A stretch of DNA of 64,000 nt from Bradyrhizobium australiense (GCF_013114825.1 NZ_JAAVLX010000005.1:473620-537619), one strand, 5' to 3'. Counted from the first letter of the stretch, positions 46,644 through 56,991 are shown. Notes: generated from the letters alone by a model not told the origin. Numbers and translations: made by a program.

Positions 46644-46952
46644 ATGGAGAGGCGCGTCGTCATTACCGGAATGGGCGGGCTGTGCGGCTTAGGCACCTGC
46701 GCCGCCTCCAGCTGGAAAGAGATGCGCGAAGGCCGCTCCGCCATCGGCCCGATCGTCAATTCCGAGCTTTACGAGCTGAAGGTCAGGATCGGCGCCGACC
46801 TCAAGGCGCTATCGGAGCATGACATCGACCGCAAGCAGCCCGCCGATCTCGACGCCATGTCCAATGTGCTGCGCCAGCGCAAGGTGCGCGTGGCGCTGAA
46901 CAACGTCTCTTCCTTCGGTGGCACGAACGGTTTTGGCATTCGGCCAAGCTAG
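46644..46952 (+). pseudogene. nodE: nodE (beta-ketoacyl synthase) with large internal deletion
   Basis: The first 67 codons match NodE (MERRVVITGMGGLCGLGTCA, REGRSAIGP, HDIDRKQ). Then the frame jumps straight to the NodE C-terminus, VLRQRKVRVALNNVSSFGGT, NGFG. About 300 residues, including the active-site cysteine and histidines, are gone without loss of frame. The ATG follows the nodF stop directly, as in functional nodFE operons. Confidence 0.88.
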
Positions 46953-47008
46953 CCAGGAGACTGTCGGTTCACCGTCTGGCGGGTTGAACGGCCGCATGGA
47001 GTCGCGCG

Positions 47009-47024
47009 TGGTGCGCGTCTTGCT
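47009..47024 (+). promoter_or_regulatory. Candidate sigma-54 promoter of dctA
   Basis: TGGTGCGCGTCTTGCT has GG and GC ten bases apart and the TTGCT end, with two deviations in the -24 part. dctA is a classic RpoN/DctD target in rhizobia. The distance to the start codon is about 175 bases. No DctD site was identified. Confidence 0.5.
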
Positions 47025-47199
47025 TAACGAGAGAAAACACACGTAACAGCCAGCCTGCCTTTGGAATCACGCTGCAGGCTGTCGGATTTCCGACATTGCC
47101 GTCTTCAATCGGACACGGCTGGCATGAAAGGCTCGTCTGATGCCGTCGCCTCTCAACGCGCGACGGCTCGGTGTTCGAGTTCGTATGGGAAGGAGCGTC

Positions 47200-48522
47200 A
47201 TGACCACCATCGCAACTGCGGCGACCGCGCGGGCGTCGCGAACTTGGTACAAAATCCTCTACGTGCAGGTGCTGATCGCGATTCTGATTGGCGTCGTCGT
47301 CGGTTGGCTGTGGCCGTCGCTCGCGACCAACGACTGGGTCAAGGCGCTCGGTGATGGCTTCATTAAGCTAATCAAGATGGTGATCGCGCCGATCATCTTC
47401 TGCACCGTAGTCTCGGGCATCGCGCACATCCAGGATGCGAAAAAGGTCGGCCGGGTAGGCCTCAAGGCGCTGGTCTATTTCGAGATCGTCTCCACCTTCG
47501 CCTTGGTGCTCGGCCTGGTCATGGGCAATCTTTTCCAGATCGGCCGCGGCCTTGCGGCCAAGCCCGATGCCGCGGCCGTCGCCAACTACGTGAAGCAGGC
47601 GGAAGCCTCGAAAAGCGTCGATTTCATCCTCAATATCATTCCCGACAGCGTGGTCGGCGCGCTGGCGCGCGGCGATATCCTGCAGGTGCTCTTGTTTGCA
47701 ATCCTGTTCGGCTTCTCGCTGATGGCCCTGGGGGAGCGCGGCGAGAAGTTGCGCGTCATGATTGACGACACGGCGCACGCGGTGTTCGGCGTCATCGCCA
47801 TTATCATGAAGGCAGCGCCGATCGGCGCGTTCGGCGCCATGGCCTTTACGGTCGGTAAGTTCGGACCGTCGGCGCTCGGCAATCTGATCGGTCTCATCGC
47901 GCTGTTCTATGCTACGGCCGCGCTGTTCGTGGTGGTCGTGCTCGGTGTGATCGCGCGCTTCGTTGGGTTTTCGATCTTCAAGTTTATCGCTTATATTAAA
48001 GACGAGCTCTTGCTTGTGCTCGGCACCTCGTCCTCTGAAAGCGCGCTGCCGCAGTTGCTTAAGAAGCTCGAGCGGCTGGGCTGCTCCAAGCCCGTGGTAG
48101 GTCTCGTGGTGCCAACCGGCTACTCCTTCAACCTCGATGGCACCAACATCTACATGACCTTGGCAACCCTGTTTATCGCTCAGGCGCTCGGGGTCAATCT
48201 CAGCTTCGGCCAGCAGCTGACCATTCTGGTCGTGGCGATGCTGACCTCGAAAGGCGCAAGCGGTATCACCGGCGCCGGCTTCATCACGCTCGCGGCGACA
48301 CTTTCAGTGGTTAATCCGGCGCTGGTGCCGGGCATGGCAATCGTGTTCTCGATCGACAAATTCATGAGCGAGGTGCGCGCCCTTACAAATATCACCGGCA
48401 ACGGTATTGCCGCAGTGTTCGTGTCCTGGTGGGAAGGCGAACTCGACCAGGCCACGCTGCATGCGCGGCTTAACCAGAAAATGGATCCCACCGACGTCGA
48501 CACCTCAAGCACGACGGGGTAG
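47200..48522 (+). CDS. dctA: C4-dicarboxylate transport protein DctA
   Basis: 440 residues, a full-length member of the dicarboxylate/amino acid:cation symporter family. The two hairpin signatures are present (GTSSSESALPQLLKKLERLG and GYSFNLDGTNIYMTLATLF). Start at the ATG with GGGAAGGAGCGTC before it; the longer frame from 47140 is part of the leader. DctA imports succinate, malate and fumarate, the carbon supply for bacteroids. A decayed copy of its 5' end lies at 17936-18155. Confidence 0.95.
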   Translation: MTTIATAATARASRTWYKILYVQVLIAILIGVVVGWLWPSLATNDWVKALGDGFIKLIKMVIAPIIFCTVVSGIAHIQDAKKVGRVGLKALVYFEIVSTFALVLGLVMGNLFQIGRGLAAKPDAAAVANYVKQAEASKSVDFILNIIPDSVVGALARGDILQVLLFAILFGFSLMALGERGEKLRVMIDDTAHAVFGVIAIIMKAAPIGAFGAMAFTVGKFGPSALGNLIGLIALFYATAALFVVVVLGVIARFVGFSIFKFIAYIKDELLLVLGTSSSESALPQLLKKLERLGCSKPVVGLVVPTGYSFNLDGTNIYMTLATLFIAQALGVNLSFGQQLTILVVAMLTSKGASGITGAGFITLAATLSVVNPALVPGMAIVFSIDKFMSEVRALTNITGNGIAAVFVSWWEGELDQATLHARLNQKMDPTDVDTSSTTG

Positions 48523-48962
48523 GCGGCTGCATTTCTACTCCGTCATTCCAGGGCACGTCGAACTCGGATGCACCAGAATTCACGATTCTTAGTAGTGCAA
48601 GTCAGCAGCAGCCGACTTGGATTGGGAATCCGGAAATCTCTCGCCGCGACCTCTGGATTGCCGATTCGCTCGCTTTCGGCCCGGAATAAGATCTAAAAAG
48701 GCTGCCCGTGAGACGAGGGGAAGAGGCCCTCGGTTTCTCAGGCGCTTCTCATCAGTGCGGAGTATGAACGACAGCTTGAAAGTGGAAGCCCTCTATCCAA
48801 CCTCGCGACGGCGAAGCGTTAGCGAAGTGCAGAGGCCATCGCACGGGCGCCTGAAGAAGCCGTGGAGCAAAGCCGCGGACGGAATAAAGCGTAATGAGGC
48901 TAGCTTAAATCGATTTGGGTCCCTAAATCAGGAGACCTCTGATTTTACCATGAGGGCTCGGC
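48523..48962. other. Intergenic region after dctA, no gene recognised
   Basis: A minus-strand frame near 48760-48860 codes APVRWPLHFANASPSRGWIE, a string I remember from short hypothetical frames in rhizobial repeats, but it has no start or ribosome site. Nothing else is recognisable. Confidence 0.35.
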
Positions 48963-49694
48963 GTGAAGGCCAGCATGGATGGGCAAGCCTACTCTGAGGA
49001 TATTCGGAAGCGGGTCGTTGTAGGTTGTTCCCGGCGGATTGTCCTGCAAATGCGGCGGCTAGACAGTTCGGTGTTGCCTTCAGCACGGCCGTTGGATGGT
49101 GCGATGGCGTCGGAGACCGGCAGCTTGGCGCCCGGCAGGATGGTAGGCCAGGGCCGAAGGCGATTTCCGGCGGACACCGAGTCTGGATTTTATTACCGAT
49201 CAAGGGGATTTCACGTTGCGCGGCTTGGCTCGCCGAGCTCGCTGATGGCGGGAAGGCTGATTACCGTTCAGTGGGAGTTCGTCCAGCCGAGAAGCTCAGC
49301 TTCAAAAAAGGTGGTGGCTTGCGAACGCGATTGTCCGGACCTCGCCAGACGGCGAGCTCAGTGGATCAAATATGAAGATCTCCTTCGAACCTGAGCGCTT
49401 GGCCTTCAGCGACGAGATCTAGACCAGGACCGATATGGCGGCCTTGCGGGCGTGGGCGCGCCTGGCCAGAGGAGCCCCAGCAAGATTCCGCACGGCCGCC
49501 GGAACACCATAACCCTCCTGGCCGCATTGCACGACCGGATCGAGGCGCCATGTTTTCTCGAGGGCCCGAACGATGGCGAGTTTCCGCCTCTACGTCGAGA
49601 AAGCCCTCCTTCGACGCTTCGTCCCGGCGACATCTTAATCAAAAACAATCTCGGTAGCCATACAGGCAGAATCCGCCTCTTCAATTTCACATAA
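48963..49694 (+). mobile_element. IS630-family transposase remnant
   Basis: Fragments in several frames run through an IS630 transposase: QAYSEDIRKRVV, AARQFGVAFSTAVGWCDGVG, RPGPKAISGGHRVW, VVACERDCPDLARRRAQWIK, the region around ARTD, APGQRSPSKIPHGRRNTITL, LAALHDRIEAP, and RPGDILIKNNLGSHTG. The DDE residues are partly lost and the C-terminal third is missing after 49694. Many frameshifts, so the element is inactive. Confidence 0.82.
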
Positions 49695-49950
49695 GTGCCG
49701 CTGTCGTGAATCCAGAGCCGATTTTTGGACATCGTGCGCCCGTCTTTGCTCCGTCTCCGTGCTGGATACTTTCGCAGATATGGCATGCTCGACCTCAGCC
49801 GCCAAAACACTCAAGTGATCCGCAAGCCTTGCGAACAGCTCTCGTTTTTCCACGCCAGTCGCCAGATCGCTGATCAATTTTCATTCGGCTGCATCAGTGC
49901 GGAGCTTTTTCAAGTGCTTCTGCAGGTCTTTCGTCGGTATGCCGTGGAGT
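49695..49950 (-). pseudogene. Small hypothetical protein gene with in-frame TGA
   Basis: On the minus strand one frame reads HGIPTKDLQKHLKKLRTDAA, E, a TGA, then KLISDLATGVEKRELFARLA, DHLSVLAAEVEHAI. Related short proteins in Bradyrhizobium carry a cysteine where the TGA stands. The downstream end runs into the IS630 fragment. Confidence 0.5.
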
Positions 49951-49953
49951 GAC

Positions 49954-50148
49954 CTATTCAGACCAATTAATCGGGGTGTACTTCAGCTCCCGCCGGTCCA
50001 TTTCCGAACGAAGCAATTCAGCATAGGTGCGCAGATTGTTACCAACAAAACGGCAACGTCCGGCGTTCGCGCGACCGGCCAATACTTGCCGCCGCACACT
50101 TTCCCAAAGAGACAATAAGCTCTCATCTTTCGAGCTTGAAAAGTTCAT
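49954..50148 (-). CDS. Small hypothetical protein, 64 residues
   Basis: Starts MNFSSSKDESLLSLWESVRR and contains YAELLRSEMDRRELKYTPIN near the end, a pattern of short conserved rhizobial proteins with an EMxRRxLxxTPIxW tail. No function is known to me. It lies just upstream of the broken small gene in the same direction, perhaps once an operon. The start is uncertain because the frame extends further up. Confidence 0.45.
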   Translation of the reverse strand: MNFSSSKDESLLSLWESVRRQVLAGRANAGRCRFVGNNLRTYAELLRSEMDRRELKYTPINWSE

Positions 50149-51463
50149 CCGGACGCCCCAATTCTTGCGCGCAGATGCTACAGCCATCTCAAGGGCCGGA
50201 GCGTTCGTTTCGGACGTTCCCGCGCAGAAACCAAGTATCCGTTGCACATTAGCCACACGCGTTTTTCGGTCACCCGCGCTACGCCTATCACGTCGGTTTG
50301 AACAGAACAGCTGGGTTTTACAGCTTCTGCCTTTGCGTTCCACATGTTGCCAGCTACCCGCTGTGGCTCAGACTCATCAGTTGGCTGCGATCCCAGTTCG
50401 TGCCCAGGAAATAATTTGACGTGTAAGCGGTCGCGCAGTTCAAAGGAAGTGAGCGATGGAGGTGGCATATGTATTCGGCTCTTGTCGGGACTCTTATTTT
50501 TTTGAGCATCGGCATACTATTGGCCCACGCGATGGATGCTTTTCGTTCGGGTTCGTGAGAGCAATTCCCGATACGGACGATCCGCTCATGCAAACATGCT
50601 GCGCCAGCCTCAGTCTGACGACGGATCGCGCCCGGGTGAAGCGATCGAGTTCTCAGAGCGCCATCATTGCGGAGGTCCTCTCCCGTAAGCCTAGGCATGT
50701 CGACGGCGTTGCCCTTAGCCGCTCCGGAGAGCCGGCGGCGAGTTCGGCGATCCAAAAGGGGTCCAGAATTTCGGCGAACTGACTAAGGATCTGATCGCGC
50801 GGGGATCGTATCCTTCTCGCAAGTGCGCGCGAGGCTCAGATCAGACCCGATCAGGAAATCGCCGAGATAGGTGCCGTCTAGCTTCTAGTTGAACCGCCTC
50901 AGCCAATCCTTTCAAGGTCGACTAAGCACCTTTTAAGATTATCATTTGTTTAGGCTGAGAACCTTCTCGTCTCATCCTGCCGCGCTTGAAATGCGGCTCG
51001 ACTGGTCCTGCACTCACCGCGCTCAAGTGTCTGCAGACCCTCGTGAGATCGCTCGACACATTCTCCGGGATAAAGTTATGCTTTGAGCGGCATCATTTTG
51101 GAAAAGAACGCCTTTGACGCTGTCTCCTCGCACCCGGAAGCCCCTCGAACTTGAGCTCCACGAGTGGGACCAGGCCTTCTTCCGTCCCTCCAACACCCTT
51201 CCCATGCTCTTGATCAGCGATCTGAACATCCTGGACTCGTCTCGACCGAAAAAGGCCATCTGCTACCTTCGCGCAGCTCTAGGAGTTGGCCTCGAGAAGT
51301 CCATCGTTCTTCCAATTGGGCGAATGGACGCCGTGCAGCGAACCGGTTGGTTTTGGCGGTGGCAGAGAAGGAAACCAAGGCAGGCGCACAGCACGGTTTG
51401 GTGGAATGGCAGTTCTCTCGGCGGCGCAGCCTTTCGCGAGAGGCTCTAGCGCCGACGACCGCG
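50149..51463. other. Degraded region without recognised gene
   Basis: About 1.3 kb of overlapping frames on both strands, none with a known motif or convincing ribosome site. Likely decayed genes or insertion-sequence remains. Confidence 0.4.
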
Positions 51464-52118
51464 TTAGCCGCAGAAGACCGCTTGATGATTGAGAAGATGC
51501 AAGATGTAAGTCGTCATCACGGCTGCAAATAACAGAGATCGTCGTGACGGGCGCGGCTCAGACGCGATGATGAAGCCGAATAGATGAGATGCCGCACAAA
51601 TCTGTGGTGTAGCGGGGTGCGAATTGCGGCGCTGGCTTGCGAGGTTCGCGAGATCGGGTGCTACTTGATGTATTCCGAACATTCGAAATGATCGATCAGA
51701 AACGCGCTTGTGAACACGACCATCCAGCCGACGAATGAGACTGTCACAGCCGTCACCGCGCGATAGCTTCCTCGGCCTGGCGGAAGCCACTACCAGATTA
51801 GCAGCATGAGGCTCGCAGCGCATAAGTCGTTTAATGCGCTTCGGCACTTATTGTGTCCAGGAGTCTTCGAAGCGCTTGCGCGTCATGACGTTGTGGTGCA
51901 TGGCAAAGAGAGCCATCGAGCCCTTCTACGGCACGCGATTCGATGCACGTCTGCCCGCCCGTGTCGATCATCTTCGGCACGACTAGGCCGCTCGCGAAAC
52001 CGATAGCACATAGAATTGTGATGAAGAAAGCGATGTCCCCGGCCGATCCGTAGAGAAAACTGACGATCCTTGAAAATCGAATTCCGGACGACTTGATGGT
52101 GGGGTGGGTTGGGGGCAT
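51464..52118 (-). pseudogene. NnrU/isoprenylcysteine methyltransferase-like (MddA-type) membrane protein, frameshifted
   Basis: The first frame has a membrane N-terminus (RFSRIVSFLYGSAGDIAFFI, TILCAIGFASGLVVPKMIDT). The following family blocks (HHNVMTRKRFEDSW, then ERSTYVLAASLMLLIWWWLP, and FRMFG/NHFECSEY, RFVRHLIYS) are spread over other frames toward 51470. Several frameshifts and a missing C-terminus make it a pseudogene. Family members methylate thiols or prenylcysteines. Confidence 0.6.
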
Positions 52119-53091
52119 GATCGACTCCGCTAAGCCAACACTGCCCCACGCAGGGCAATAAAGAACACCGAACTCACGGATCAAAGCCAAGAGGCACTTG
52201 GTTTGTCGATAACTCGATAATAGGTGTTTTTGAGGAAAAAATCGTCCGGAATCTGCTCAACAGGCCTCTCGATCCTGGTAGCTGAACGGTAGTCGAACGG
52301 TCGCGCTACGCTCCGACCATGCGGTCGTTCTTGTGAACGGGCTATCCAGCGCTTCGACCGAATTGCGCAACCAAGACGAAATTAAGGCGGTCTACCTAGG
52401 CGCTTGCCGCGAAGTGCCGTCAGCAAGAAGCCGCTGACGCCTGCCGTTGCCTGACTTTGATTGACAGAGGGGAAACTGGCCTGTCTACGGACAATCTAGC
52501 GCGCAGGATCGATCGAGACGTTTATTCTCGAACTATAGGCGGAGCAATCGACATGTTCTCGATGGTCTGCACTATGAAGCCGACGATCGGCGGTATGGCG
52601 ATCCGCAGGGCTTGCGCTAGGACGACAGTGTTCATGGGGCCAGCGGGGTGGGGGCCAGCCGGGTCTCCTGTCAGAAAATTGTGAGATGAACGCCCTCATA
52701 GACCCGCATCGAGGCGAGCGGCGATATATTTTTCGATGCGGAGGCAATGATTTTAGAACGGGATAGGAGTGTCAGGTACCCTCGTACCCGCGACTGGACA
52801 GCAAAACTGATCGGAGTACCAGTTTGTGGTGCGGGAACCGCTTGGCGCGATGGCGAGCACTGGCAGTTTTAAGGCGCTCCGATAAGCAGCACCCACTGCA
52901 GCGCCCCACGAATGTTTCCATCGTCATAGATAGGAACACGCGTCGCCGGTCCACGGCCTTGGCTTTTCGACTCCGATCTACAGCATCGCTCGCCTCTAAT
53001 CCTGTCGGGCAGGGAGAGGGGTTAGCAAGTTTTCGTTCGGTGACTCACAACATCAAACCGGCTTTTCTGGCAGCGCGAAGGGCGCAATTCG
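52119..53091. other. Region without recognised gene
   Basis: Short frames only. A minus-strand stretch near 52560-52650 (VVLAQALRIAIPPIVGFIVQ) faintly resembles a MATE protein start but could be chance. No promoter motif was found before the NifA site at 53092. Confidence 0.4.
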
Positions 53092-53107
53092 TGTCCAACA
53101 CCTGACA
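53092..53107 (+). promoter_or_regulatory. NifA upstream activator site
   Basis: TGTCCAACACCTGACA is a perfect TGT-N10-ACA. It lies about 98 bases upstream of the sigma-54 element at 53205, typical for NifA-dependent promoters. Confidence 0.78.
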
Positions 53108-53204
53108 GCAGCACAAAGCCCGTCAGGTTCAGAACACCGGCCGGCTTGGGCTCCGTGGAGTTTTTTCAAAGCGTAGTCAGGCGCTTAATGCGCGCTGACA
53201 ATGG

Positions 53205-53220
53205 TGGCACGGCTGTTGCT
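53205..53220 (+). promoter_or_regulatory. Sigma-54 promoter of the thioredoxin-like gene
   Basis: TGGCACGGCTGTTGCT matches the TGGCACG-N4-TTGCT consensus at every fixed base. The start is expected near 53232, leaving a leader of about 140 bases. Confidence 0.85.
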
Positions 53221-53370
53221 GTTGAGATCCAGCAACACTGAGTCAGGGCTGAGTGCATCCAGAGCGCAAAACGAGCGATGCTCCTTCCTTTGAACCCGTG
53301 TGCCCCGTTCTAAGAGAGATAAGCTGGCGCAAAAAGTCGCGCAACGTTTGGCAAAGTTATGGAGAACAAC

Positions 53371-54558
53371 ATGGTGCTGCGCATGGAGTCCCCAGCTCCT
53401 CCGATCAAGGTGGAGAACTGGCTGCGTGGCCAGCCCCTCACGAGCTTCCAGCCCGGAAAAGTGTACATCGTCGAATTTTGGGCAACTTGGTGCAAACCGT
53501 GTGTGGCGGCGATGCCCCATCTGGTGCAGCTGCAAGATAAATACAAAGACGGCGGAGTTGAGGTCCTCGGAGTCGCAGCTTACGAACGAGCTCGAACGGC
53601 GGACGAGGCCCGAAGCAACTTGGACGCATGGTTGACCGAAAACTTCTCGAATCTCAACTACCGGATCGGATTCGACTACACAGGGAATATGAACAAGCTT
53701 TGGATGGATCCGAGCTTTTCTGTCGGGATTCCCACCTCGTTCGTCGTCGATCGTGACGGCCACATCGCCTTTATCGGTTTTCCGACGCAACTCCATGACG
53801 TTCTACCAAAAATTCTTAACGGCGGCTGGCGCACCAGCGATGAAGCTAGAGCCGCCGATACGGAGCGGATCGCCGAAGGCGAACGCACAATGCACGAAAT
53901 GACGCGCAAGCGAGCGTTGACTGAGCCGATCTTCGCCAAACTTACGCCGGCGATGAAGGCGGAGGATTGGGCGAAGGCGCTTTCGGCGGTCGAAGAGGCC
54001 GTCGCTGTGATGCCGGACGACGTCAACTTCCGCGCGCTCCATGCGGATCTGTTGCTTCACAAAATGCGCGACTTGCAGACCGGCTTGCCAGTCATGCGCC
54101 AATTGGTTCGCGATGCGATCGATAAGAAATCCGAGCTGTGGATGGCCGGGGCGATGCGCCAACTCTTCGATCCGGCGAATGACAACTCCCACTTCCCGCC
54201 TGCCGAGCGCTTTGCGATGGGTAAGAACTTGTCTGAACACATCCTGGCACTGAATCCTCCGCAACGCGCCGAGGGCTCCAAGTTCCTGTCCTATGGGGCG
54301 GTCGCTCAATATTATTATGAGAGCGGCAACAAGGATCGCGCGATCGAGTTGGTCGAGGTGGCGCTGAAGTCGCTGGACCGTCCTGAGCCTATCCCCGACG
54401 AACTGAAACAGCAGGTTATGTCGCTGTTGGTCCAAGCGCTGGCCAACTACAAGGATGAGAAGGCTTGCCACGGCCCTCTTTGTGCGACTCCGCAAGACGG
54501 GTTTCCGAAAGAATCAAAGCGCAGGCGCCGGAAGAGAAAGCATGAAAAAGGATCGTAG
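53371..54558 (+). CDS. TlpA-family thioredoxin-like protein with C-terminal helical repeats
   Basis: About 395 residues. The N-terminal domain (1-150) is a TlpA/ResA-type thioredoxin fold with active site WATWCKPC and the cis-proline region GIPTSFVVDRDG. No signal peptide is visible, so it is probably cytoplasmic. Residues about 170-365 are alpha-helical and TPR-like (ALSAVEEAVAVMPDDVNFRA, YYESGNKDRAIELVEVALKS), and the tail is strongly basic (KRRRRKRK). I prefer the ATG at 53371 because GGAG lies six bases in front; 53359 is possible. With its NifA site and sigma-54 promoter it should be made only in nitrogen-fixing cells. The partner is unknown. Confidence 0.8.
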   Translation: MVLRMESPAPPIKVENWLRGQPLTSFQPGKVYIVEFWATWCKPCVAAMPHLVQLQDKYKDGGVEVLGVAAYERARTADEARSNLDAWLTENFSNLNYRIGFDYTGNMNKLWMDPSFSVGIPTSFVVDRDGHIAFIGFPTQLHDVLPKILNGGWRTSDEARAADTERIAEGERTMHEMTRKRALTEPIFAKLTPAMKAEDWAKALSAVEEAVAVMPDDVNFRALHADLLLHKMRDLQTGLPVMRQLVRDAIDKKSELWMAGAMRQLFDPANDNSHFPPAERFAMGKNLSEHILALNPPQRAEGSKFLSYGAVAQYYYESGNKDRAIELVEVALKSLDRPEPIPDELKQQVMSLLVQALANYKDEKACHGPLCATPQDGFPKESKRRRRKRKHEKGS

Positions 54559-54829
54559 TCGGAATTGCTCATTGGCCAATTCGTCCATTTCTCCGGCGGG
54601 CCACTAGCAACTAGAGATCATCGAGCACAGCGCTGGATCGTTTGCGCAGGTTCGAGTTCAAATTGCGATGACCTCCGGCCGGATCGAGGCGGACGTGATC
54701 TTGTAGGTGAAGCCGCGCCGTCATCCCATGACGCAAACACTCTGACGGTCTTAACGTCTACACGAAAATGTTGAACGACTCCTTCGTCACCAAAATGCAT
54801 CCTTGCGTACAGCCATGGCGGCGGCCGGA

Positions 54830-54962
54830 CTTACGCGAGCCATCACCATGCTTCTGCAGACGGGCGACGATGAACCACGCCGATCCGCATGCCTGGCTCA
54901 CAGTAACTATCGAACGGATCGCGCAGGGCTGGCCGATGTCTCAGATCGATGCTCTCAGCTTG
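54830..54962 (+). mobile_element. IS66-family transposase C-terminal fragment
   Basis: The coded residues NHADPHAWLTVTIERIAQGW, PMSQIDAL match the end of IS66 TnpC proteins (NGVDPxAWLTDTLERIAxGWPxSxIxALMPWNF). Only this short end remains. The stretch from 54559 to 54830 holds no recognised gene. Confidence 0.6.
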
Positions 54963-55152
54963 AGGAACCCTCAAAGCTTGAAACGCTTCAGCTACGCTTA
55001 CGCAAAGAGGGGGAAATGGGCAGAAGATTTCGATCGCAGCCCCCAAACTCCGTGCATTATTGCGTCGCCTCGGACGGCCGCGCCAGGCATTCGGCACACC
55101 GCATCTGGATCAAAAGGGTCTTACGCCGCATGTGGCAGAAACTGCTGGCGCC

Positions 55153-56991
55153 ATGATCGTTAAAGATGACAAACCACCCACCGCAATTGGCGTGGTGATC
55201 CCGTTCGTGTTCCGTCACTGGCTGAGGCAGCCCGTCCGCGTCGCGATCGTCCTCCTCGGCTTCTTAGGGGCAACGGTGGCCGACTTGTTCATGCCGGTCT
55301 ATTCCGGCCATTTGGTCGACGCGCTGACATCAGGTCCGTCGGACCAAGCAGCACGGCAGGCGGCGTTCGTCGCCTTCGGCGGCATCCTCGCGCTTGGCCT
55401 GCTCTCGATCATATTCCGGTTGACAGGCTTGCAGGCGATCGTGCCGTTCACGCTGAAGACGATGTCGGATGTGGCGCGCGAGGCCTTCACGCGAGTGCAG
55501 CGGTTCTCGACTGACTGGCACGCCAACTCTTTCGCCGGCTCCACCGTGCGCAAGATCACGCGCGGCATGTGGGCCCTCGACCTGCTCAACAACACGATCC
55601 TGATGGCATTGTTGCCGTCGCTGGCGGTGCTCGTGGGCTCGATGATCCTGCTCGGTCTGCGTTGGCCGATCCTCGGCGGGGTGATCGGCCTCGGCGCGGT
55701 GATCTATGTCGCGATAACAATGGCATTCACGATCGGCTATATCGCGTCGGCGGCGCGCGTCTCCAATGCCTGGGACACCAAGCTCGGCGGCACGTTGGCG
55801 GACTCGCTCACCTGCAATGCCGTGGTGAAATCCTTCGGCGCGGAGGCGCGCGAGGATGCTCGGCTTACCGGTGTCGTCAGCCGCTGGCGGGCGAGGGTAC
55901 TGCGCACCTGGTTGCGCAACAGCGCCACCAGCACAGTGCAGCTCATGATGCTGTTGTGCTTTCGCGGTTCCGTGATCGGCGGCGCCGTCCTGCTCTGGAT
56001 AGCGGGGCGCGCCTCGCCGGGGGACGTCACCTACGTGCTGACGAGCTACTACATCATTCACGCCTATTTGCGCGACGTCGGCATGCACATCAACAATCTG
56101 CAACATTCGGTGAACGACATGGAGGAGCTTGTCACCATTCATAGCGAGCCGATCGGCATTGTCGATGCGCCTGACGCCCAGCCGATCGACATTCAGGGCG
56201 GAAGGATCACGTTCGAAGAAGTAATTTTCCTTTATGTCGGGCATCACGCGCCGCTCTACGACGGATTATCGATTGACATCCGAGCCGGCGAGCGGATCGG
56301 TCTGGTCGGCCGTTCCGGCTCCGGGAAGACCACGTTCGTCAAGCTGGTGCAGCGGCTCCATGACGTCTCTGGGGGCCGTATCCTGATCGATGGCCAGGAT
56401 ATCGCGAAAGCGACGCAGCAATCGCTGCGCAGCCAAATCGCGATCGTGCAACAGGAGCCGATTTTGTTTCACCGCTCGCTGGCGGAGAACATCGCCTATG
56501 GCCGGCCCGGCGCCAGCATGGCTGCGATCGAGCAGGCGGCACGGCTGGCAAATGCGCATAATTTCATCCTGCACCTGCCGAAGGGCTACGGCACGCTGGT
56601 GGGCGAACGAGGCGTCAAGCTGTCGGGCGGCGAGCGTCAGCGTGTCGCGCTCGCGCGCGCGTTTCTTGCGAACGCACCGGTCCTGATCCTGGACGAGGCG
56701 ACCTCCAGCCTCGATTCGGAATCGGAGGCGCTGATCCAGCAGGCGATGGAGCGGCTGATGAAGGGACGCACCTCAATCGTGATCGCACACCGGTTGTCGA
56801 CCGTGCGCAGCCTCGATCGCATCCTGGTGTTCGACCGCGGCGAGATCGTCGAGCAGGGCACCCACGCCGCGCTGATCGCGCGGCCGGGCGGCGTTTATCG
56901 CGGGCTGTTCGAGCGGCAGGCCACCGAGTTCGGTCAGGTCTCGGCGGCAGGCCAGACTAAAGCATGGCTGGCCGCATCCCCGCAGCGTTAG
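55153..56991 (+). CDS. ABC exporter, fused permease and ATPase
   Basis: 612 residues. An N-terminal six-helix membrane domain of the type I exporter class (about 20-330) is followed by an ATPase domain with Walker A GRSGSGKTT, Q-loop VQQEP, signature LSGGERQRVALARAF and Walker B VLILDEATSSLDS. Half-transporters of this MsbA/MdlB type work as dimers and export lipids, peptides or small molecules. Start ATG 55153; the longer frame back to 55060 is IS66 debris. It follows the NifA-driven thioredoxin-like gene by 600 bases and has no recognisable promoter of its own. Confidence 0.88.
   Translation: MIVKDDKPPTAIGVVIPFVFRHWLRQPVRVAIVLLGFLGATVADLFMPVYSGHLVDALTSGPSDQAARQAAFVAFGGILALGLLSIIFRLTGLQAIVPFTLKTMSDVAREAFTRVQRFSTDWHANSFAGSTVRKITRGMWALDLLNNTILMALLPSLAVLVGSMILLGLRWPILGGVIGLGAVIYVAITMAFTIGYIASAARVSNAWDTKLGGTLADSLTCNAVVKSFGAEAREDARLTGVVSRWRARVLRTWLRNSATSTVQLMMLLCFRGSVIGGAVLLWIAGRASPGDVTYVLTSYYIIHAYLRDVGMHINNLQHSVNDMEELVTIHSEPIGIVDAPDAQPIDIQGGRITFEEVIFLYVGHHAPLYDGLSIDIRAGERIGLVGRSGSGKTTFVKLVQRLHDVSGGRILIDGQDIAKATQQSLRSQIAIVQQEPILFHRSLAENIAYGRPGASMAAIEQAARLANAHNFILHLPKGYGTLVGERGVKLSGGERQRVALARAFLANAPVLILDEATSSLDSESEALIQQAMERLMKGRTSIVIAHRLSTVRSLDRILVFDRGEIVEQGTHAALIARPGGVYRGLFERQATEFGQVSAAGQTKAWLAASPQR

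Noticed and set aside
52500..52680. Second MATE transporter start fragment
   Set aside because: Only about 25 residues faintly resemble a MATE protein and the strand has stops on both sides.
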